From assembly GCF_003722355.1 (NCBI RefSeq), contig NZ_QWDD01000001.1, forward strand, positions 3,339,001 through 3,403,000: a stretch of 64,000 bases of DNA, in the 5' to 3' direction. The number at the start of each line of letters is the position of its first letter. Positions within the stretch are counted from its first letter, which is position 1. Source of the stretch: Methylocystis hirsuta. Its GTDB lineage: Bacteria; Pseudomonadota; Alphaproteobacteria; Rhizobiales; Beijerinckiaceae. Below are positions 60,078 to 64,000 of the stretch, piece by piece. A model generated the notes under the pieces. It worked only from the letters and a program-made list of their open reading frames with translations, ran no database searches and was not told the DNA's origin. A program made the position numbers and the translations under genes.

Positions 60078-61847
60078 TCAGGCGGGTTCAGTCGCGTGGC
60101 CAGCCAATTCGAGAAGGCGCGGCGCCCCGACCGGCTCGTCCCTGAGCAGCGGCACGACGGCGTAGCGGCGCGCATGGGTTGTCGCGACCTTTTCCATTTC
60201 CGCCAGCTCGTTCTCGGCGCGCTTGCGTAAGAGGGGCGAGCGCGGACGCGCCGCGGCCACGCTGTTATTGATGACCCACGCCCAAGGTTCGATGCCCGCA
60301 CGGCGCAAATCCGCTTGCAGGTTGGCGGCTTCCAAGACCGGCGTCGTTTCCGCGAGCGTCACGAGCAAAACCTTGGTTCTGCGCGCGTCCTGCAACTGCA
60401 TCATCGGCGTCGTGTAATGCGCGCCCCTGGCGTCCAGCATCCGCGCGACCTCGCGGTGATAGGCTCCTGTCGCATCCAGGAGCAGCAGCGTGTGGCCGGT
60501 CGGCGCGGTGTCCATGACCACGAATTTCTCGCCCGCCTCCCGGATGATGCGCGAGAAGGCCTGAAAGACGGCGATTTCCTCCGTGCAAGGCGAGCGCAAA
60601 TCCTCTTCGAGCAAAGCGCGGCCCTGCGCGTCGAGCTTTGCGCCCTTCGTCCTCAGCACCTCTTGCCGGTAGCGCTCGGTTTCCGCGCGCGGGTCGATGC
60701 GGCTCACGGTCAGATTGTCGAGCGAACCATGCAGCGTTTCGGCGAGATGCGCGGCAGGGTCGGAAGTGGTGAGATGGACGGGCAGTCCGCGATGCGCCAA
60801 CTCGACGGCGACCGCCGCCGCAAGCGTCGTCTTGCCGACGCCGCCCTTGCCCATCAGCATGACGAGGCCATGACCATCGGCGGCGACGCCGTCCACCAGT
60901 TCCGACAGGCTGGGCGCGTGCAGCTCGACAGCTTCGCCGACAGCGGCGTCCAGATGCGGCGGCGTCTCAACGAAGAGCTGACGCAACGCATCGATTCCAA
61001 CCAGATTGAACGGCTTCAAAGGCACATAGTCGCACGGCAAGCCGCGAAGCGCATCGGGCGTCGCCGCCAAAGCGGCTTGCTCGCGCGCGTAAAGCGCGGC
61101 GGCGAGCGCATCGAGCGCCGCCTCTTCCTTTGGCAGCAGACCATTCACAACGAGGAATTGCTGATGGAGGCCAATCGCCGCCAGCTCCACATGCGTGCGC
61201 GCGGCTTCGCGCAGCGCGGAGTTTTGGGCGCGGGCGACAAGGATCAGGCGGGTGCGCCGACCGTCGGCCAAAGCGTCGACCGCGGCGCTATATTGCGCGC
61301 GCTGCTTTTCCAATCCGGCAAGCGGACCAAGGCAGGAGGCGTCGCCTTTCCCCGCCTCAAGGAAGCCGCTCCACGCGACGGGAAGCTGCAAAAGGCGGAT
61401 GGTGTGTCCGGTCGGGGCCGTATCGAAAATGATATGGTCGTATCCCGATGTAATGGCTACGTCCGTCAACAGCGCAGTGAATTCATCGAAGGCGGCGATT
61501 TCCGTCGTGCAGGCTCCGGAAAGCTGCTCTTCAATGCCCTTCACCACGGCTTCCGGCAGCTTTCCGCGCACGGGGCCGACGATGCGGTCGCGATAGGCCT
61601 GGGCGGCGGCCTGCGGGTCGATTTCCAGCGCGAACAGGTTCGGCACAGCGTCAATCGCCGTGATTTTGTCGCCGATGCCGACCCCGAACGCCTGCCCGAC
61701 ATTCGAGGCCGGATCGGTGCTGACGAGCAGCACACGGCGTCCGGCTTCAGCGAGTTCTATCGCCGTCGCGCAGGCGATCGAGGTTTTCCCGACGCCGCCT
61801 TTGCCGGTGAAGAAAAGGAAGCGCGGAGCCTGTTCAAGAAATTTCAT
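60078..61847 (-). CDS. arsA: Arsenite-transporting ATPase ArsA
   Basis: The 589-residue, two-domain ATPase has two P-loops: FTGKGGVGKTSIACA near residue 14 and LMGKGGVGKTTLAAA near residue 330. Each has a DTAPTGHT signal, the paired layout of ArsA. It powers ArsB-mediated arsenite export; no arsB lies in this window. It follows arsD by 9 bases. Length matches the normal ArsA. Confidence 0.96.
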   Translation of the reverse strand: MKFLEQAPRFLFFTGKGGVGKTSIACATAIELAEAGRRVLLVSTDPASNVGQAFGVGIGDKITAIDAVPNLFALEIDPQAAAQAYRDRIVGPVRGKLPEAVVKGIEEQLSGACTTEIAAFDEFTALLTDVAITSGYDHIIFDTAPTGHTIRLLQLPVAWSGFLEAGKGDASCLGPLAGLEKQRAQYSAAVDALADGRRTRLILVARAQNSALREAARTHVELAAIGLHQQFLVVNGLLPKEEAALDALAAALYAREQAALAATPDALRGLPCDYVPLKPFNLVGIDALRQLFVETPPHLDAAVGEAVELHAPSLSELVDGVAADGHGLVMLMGKGGVGKTTLAAAVAVELAHRGLPVHLTTSDPAAHLAETLHGSLDNLTVSRIDPRAETERYRQEVLRTKGAKLDAQGRALLEEDLRSPCTEEIAVFQAFSRIIREAGEKFVVMDTAPTGHTLLLLDATGAYHREVARMLDARGAHYTTPMMQLQDARRTKVLLVTLAETTPVLEAANLQADLRRAGIEPWAWVINNSVAAARPRSPLLRKRAENELAEMEKVATTHARRYAVVPLLRDEPVGAPRLLELAGHATEPA

Positions 61848-61856
61848 GCCGACCTT

Positions 61857-62213
61857 TCAGCAGCAGGACGAGCCGCTACAGCACGCGCCTTGTTTTACGT
61901 CCTCGATCTCTTTGAGGCCCGCCCAGCGCGCAAGTTCCCCGCGGTTCGGATAGCGTCCGGCGAGCGCGATTTCGCCGTCAATGAGGATCAGCGGCAGAGC
62001 GTCCTGCCCCGAGCGTTCGAGGAAACCCTTAACGCTCGCATTTTCAGCAAAGACCATGGGCTCCTGGGCGAGATTGAAGCGCTCGATGTGCACGCCGTTC
62101 TGCTTTGCCCAATCAACGTCGGCGGCAAAGGTCACGAGCGCCTGATCGGTCTCGACGCCGCAGACGCCGGTGCTGCAACACAGGGCGGGATCAAAAACTT
62201 GAATGGTTGTCAT
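61857..62213 (-). CDS. arsD: Arsenic metallochaperone ArsD
   Basis: The 118-residue protein (ATG 62213) has the metal-transfer cysteines Cys12, Cys13 and Cys18 (ALCCSTGVCGV) and C-terminal vicinal pairs (ACCSGSSCC). ArsD binds As(III) and hands it to ArsA. All functional Cys are kept. It lies between arsC and arsA, consistent with an arsCDA operon. Confidence 0.95.
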   Translation of the reverse strand: MTTIQVFDPALCCSTGVCGVETDQALVTFAADVDWAKQNGVHIERFNLAQEPMVFAENASVKGFLERSGQDALPLILIDGEIALAGRYPNRGELARWAGLKEIEDVKQGACCSGSSCC

Positions 62214-62223
62214 TTTCGTCCTT

Positions 62224-62646
62224 TCAGGATCGAGGTTGCGGCGGCCTGCCGATGACGACTTCGCCATCTTCCTTGGTGAACTCGCCAATGGCGGGATTGG
62301 GCAGAATATCGAGCACGGTTTCCGAGGGACGGCACAGCCGTGCGCCCTTCGGCGTCACGACGATTGGACGGTTGATGAGAATCGGATGTTCGAGCATGAA
62401 GCCGATCAATTCCTCCTCCGTCCACTTTGGATCGCCGAGGCCGAGCGCGTCATAGGGCGCGCCTTTCTGGCGCAGCAGCTCGCGCGCTGAAATGCCCATG
62501 GCTTTGAGTAGCTCGACAAGTCGCTCGCGCGTCGGCGGGTCTTTCAGATATTCGATGACGACCGGCTCTTCGCCGCTTTGGCGGATCATCGCCAGCGTGT
62601 TGCGCGACGTGCCGCAGGCGGGGTTGTGATAGATGGTGATGGTCAT
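62224..62646 (-). CDS. arsC: Arsenate reductase, glutaredoxin-type
   Basis: The 140-residue ArsC shows the active-site Cys11 in YHNPACGTSRNTLAMI, the basic residues of the arsenate site in HPILINRPIVVTPKGARLC and the YLKDPPTRERLVELLK linker. It reduces arsenate to arsenite, a step that would oppose arsenite oxidase unless regulated separately. The ATG 62646 is 136 bases after the arsenite oxidase stop. Confidence 0.94.
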   Translation of the reverse strand: MTITIYHNPACGTSRNTLAMIRQSGEEPVVIEYLKDPPTRERLVELLKAMGISARELLRQKGAPYDALGLGDPKWTEEELIGFMLEHPILINRPIVVTPKGARLCRPSETVLDILPNPAIGEFTKEDGEVVIGRPPQPRS

Positions 62647-62782
62647 CGCTCAGGTCTCCGCGTTGTGGCCGTGTCTTGCGCCTTCAAGTTCGCCGATTTC
62701 ACGCAACGATCGATGAGCGCCTTTCTTGCAAGGCGATGTCGTCGCTGCAGAGAAACAAGCAAAGCCCTCATCTTGCGCTACG

Positions 62783-64000
62783 TCAGGCCAAAGCATATTC
62801 CATCGATTTAAATGTGAGATGCCGCACCCCTTCCGGCGCCTCGGCAATTTTTCGAATCGCGCCCCACGTCTGCTTGAAGTTCGGGATGAGGAGTTCATTC
62901 ACGCCGGGCGCCACCACATTGCCCTGCACGCCACTGGGATAGCCGAACAGCATGAACGTGTGCTTGCGCTTGGCAGTGGGAGTCGGATAGGCGATTGCTT
63001 GGGTCGAACCGTTATCGTTATAGACTTCGACGAGATCGCCGGCTTCGAGCTTCAACTCCGCCATGTCCTGCGGATTCATTTCGATGAAGGGGTAAGGCCA
63101 ACGATCCATGACAAAGTCATTCTGCTGATCGAGATAGGCGCTCTGCCAGATGTGATTCGTGCGGCCGCTATTGATGAGGAACGGCCATCTCTTGCGCTCG
63201 GCCCTTTTATCTGCGAACTGCAAGCCGCGCCATTTGGTTGGCATAAAGGCGGCCTTGCCATCCTCGGTGTCGAATTTGCCGTCAGCGTAAAGGCGCTTTG
63301 ACCCGATGATCTTGCCGTCCTCGAAAGCGACAGCCGGCTCTTGGAAGCCATTCGTGCCCATCCCGCGCAGCCGCTCATATGTGACGAACCGCCCGCCCTT
63401 GTTTTGCTGATGGTAACCGTCCAAGAACGCGTCTTCCTCGTTCTTCCAGTCGAACCCCTTGAATCGGTCAGCGTATTTATTCTTGCCCTGTTCACGCAGC
63501 ACACGCTCCATATGCTTGGCGATGCGAGCGGCGATCAGGCAGTCTGGCAGGGCCTGGCCGGGCGGGTCCATGTAGCGCTCGGTGAGTCGCATACGCCGCT
63601 CGCCGTTCATCGAAGTGAGATTCATCTCGCCCGACGTCGCCGCAGGCAGACAGACGTGACAGGCCTGACTGATTTGGCTCGGCACGATGTCGACGTCGAC
63701 GGCGAAGAGGCCACCCTTCTTGATCGCCGCCATGATCGTCTTCACCATGCGCGCGCGATCGCCGTAAGGCGCGGACATCATCGCATCCTTCACGATGTCC
63801 GTGCGTTTCTTGTAAGCCTGCTTGAACTTGAAGGCATTTAGCGTCGTCTTATAGTGATCGCAGCCCCAGATGTGGTGCACGCCGCCTTTGCCTGCGATGA
63901 GAAGCTTGTCGACGTAGTGGGCTGGCCGCGGCCCAGGGTAATCGGGCCGCGCATAGCCCTCCTGATGGCCGCCCATGCGCACGCAGCCGCCGCCCGGCCG
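62783..64000 (-). CDS. aioA: Arsenite oxidase large subunit AioA, N-terminus beyond window
   Basis: The frame is open to the right edge, so the N-terminal part (with the Fe-S motif) is outside. About 406 residues are visible, beginning RPGGGCVRMGGHQEGYARPD, with WGCDHYKTTLNAFKFKQAYK, FAVDVDIVPSQISQACHVCL and NSGRTNHIWQSAYLDQQNDF, and ending FKSMEYALA. These match the C-terminal two thirds of AioA of the DMSO-reductase family, which oxidises arsenite to arsenate with molybdopterin. The presumed small subunit aioB would lie beyond the edge. The gene heads the arsC-arsD-arsA direction. Confidence 0.93.
   Translation of the reverse strand, partial: RPGGGCVRMGGHQEGYARPDYPGPRPAHYVDKLLIAGKGGVHHIWGCDHYKTTLNAFKFKQAYKKRTDIVKDAMMSAPYGDRARMVKTIMAAIKKGGLFAVDVDIVPSQISQACHVCLPAATSGEMNLTSMNGERRMRLTERYMDPPGQALPDCLIAARIAKHMERVLREQGKNKYADRFKGFDWKNEEDAFLDGYHQQNKGGRFVTYERLRGMGTNGFQEPAVAFEDGKIIGSKRLYADGKFDTEDGKAAFMPTKWRGLQFADKRAERKRWPFLINSGRTNHIWQSAYLDQQNDFVMDRWPYPFIEMNPQDMAELKLEAGDLVEVYNDNGSTQAIAYPTPTAKRKHTFMLFGYPSGVQGNVVAPGVNELLIPNFKQTWGAIRKIAEAPEGVRHLTFKSMEYALA

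Noticed and set aside
60315..62255. 646-codon open frame antisense to arsA and arsD
   Set aside because: The translation is Arg/Gln-rich without domains, and arsA/arsD on the other strand have complete motifs.
62650..62898. Small minus-strand frame between arsC and aioA as an ArsR or copper chaperone gene
   Set aside because: It overlaps the end of aioA, is Arg/Ser-rich and shows no metal-binding or helix-turn-helix motif.
1..64000. CRISPR array, rRNA, tRNA, transposase or integrase
   Set aside because: No regular repeat-spacer pattern, no recognised tRNA/rRNA sequence and no transposase motif was seen on either strand. Read by eye only, so a tRNA could be missed.

Overview
The window looks like chromosomal DNA from a type II methanotroph of the Methylocystis kind (Alphaproteobacteria, Methylocystaceae). 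The genus is inferred from GC-rich coding with strong third-position bias, a lanthanide-type methanol dehydrogenase cluster (xoxF, xoxG, xoxJ), tetrahydromethanopterin-linked formaldehyde genes (mch, orf5, orf7, two fae copies), and a methanobactin cluster whose precursor resembles Methylocystis-type precursors. No pmo, mmo, mxa, rRNA or tRNA genes were seen, and there is no CRISPR array.

Layout, left to right. 1-8.9 kb: a truncated TonB-dependent receptor (minus), two small Cys-rich DUF2946-like proteins, then exbB-exbD-tonB, three secreted proteins made of little more than a TonB C-terminal domain, an Asp-box (sialidase-fold) protein and a TlpA-like thioredoxin. This is a candidate metal or metallophore uptake locus of unknown substrate. 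9-16.3 kb: housekeeping and hypothetical genes (DUF4175 membrane protein, dihydroorotase family, YgfZ). 16.6-21.7 kb: mch-orf5-orf7-fae-fae2 and a HisA-like gene. 22.5-30.4 kb: the xoxF-G-J-CXXCW block, divergent metallo-hydrolase and SoxYZ-like genes, and the sulfite dehydrogenase pair sorA/sorB. 30.5-40.8 kb: cobS and cobT separated by a BrnT/BrnA toxin-antitoxin pair, a DnaJ-domain gene, bolA, serC and serA separated by a VapBC pair, and an L,D-transpeptidase.

40.9-55.4 kb is the methanobactin (copper chelator) region. On the minus strand lie mbnP, mbnH, a TonB-dependent receptor and an MbnE-like binding protein. Diverging from these are an ECF sigma gene (mbnI-like), the precursor mbnA, mbnB, mbnC, mbnM, mbnF and mbnS, with tight start/stop overlaps. 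The sigma-factor reading frame runs without a stop straight through the mbnA frame, which is the most unusual structural observation here. Small DUF2946-like genes flank both arms and match those of the left TonB locus.

55.5-64 kb: moaA, a lower-GC two-gene insert (three-Cys-motif protein plus TcmP partner), a beta-hydroxyacid dehydrogenase, and a minus-strand arsenic block (arsenite oxidase large subunit running off the right edge, then arsC, arsD, arsA).

As a whole the window combines C1 oxidation enzymes that use lanthanide, PQQ and H4MPT, acquisition of metal by TonB-dependent uptake and methanobactin, and arsenic oxidation and detoxification. All assignments come from reading motifs by eye; no database search was run.
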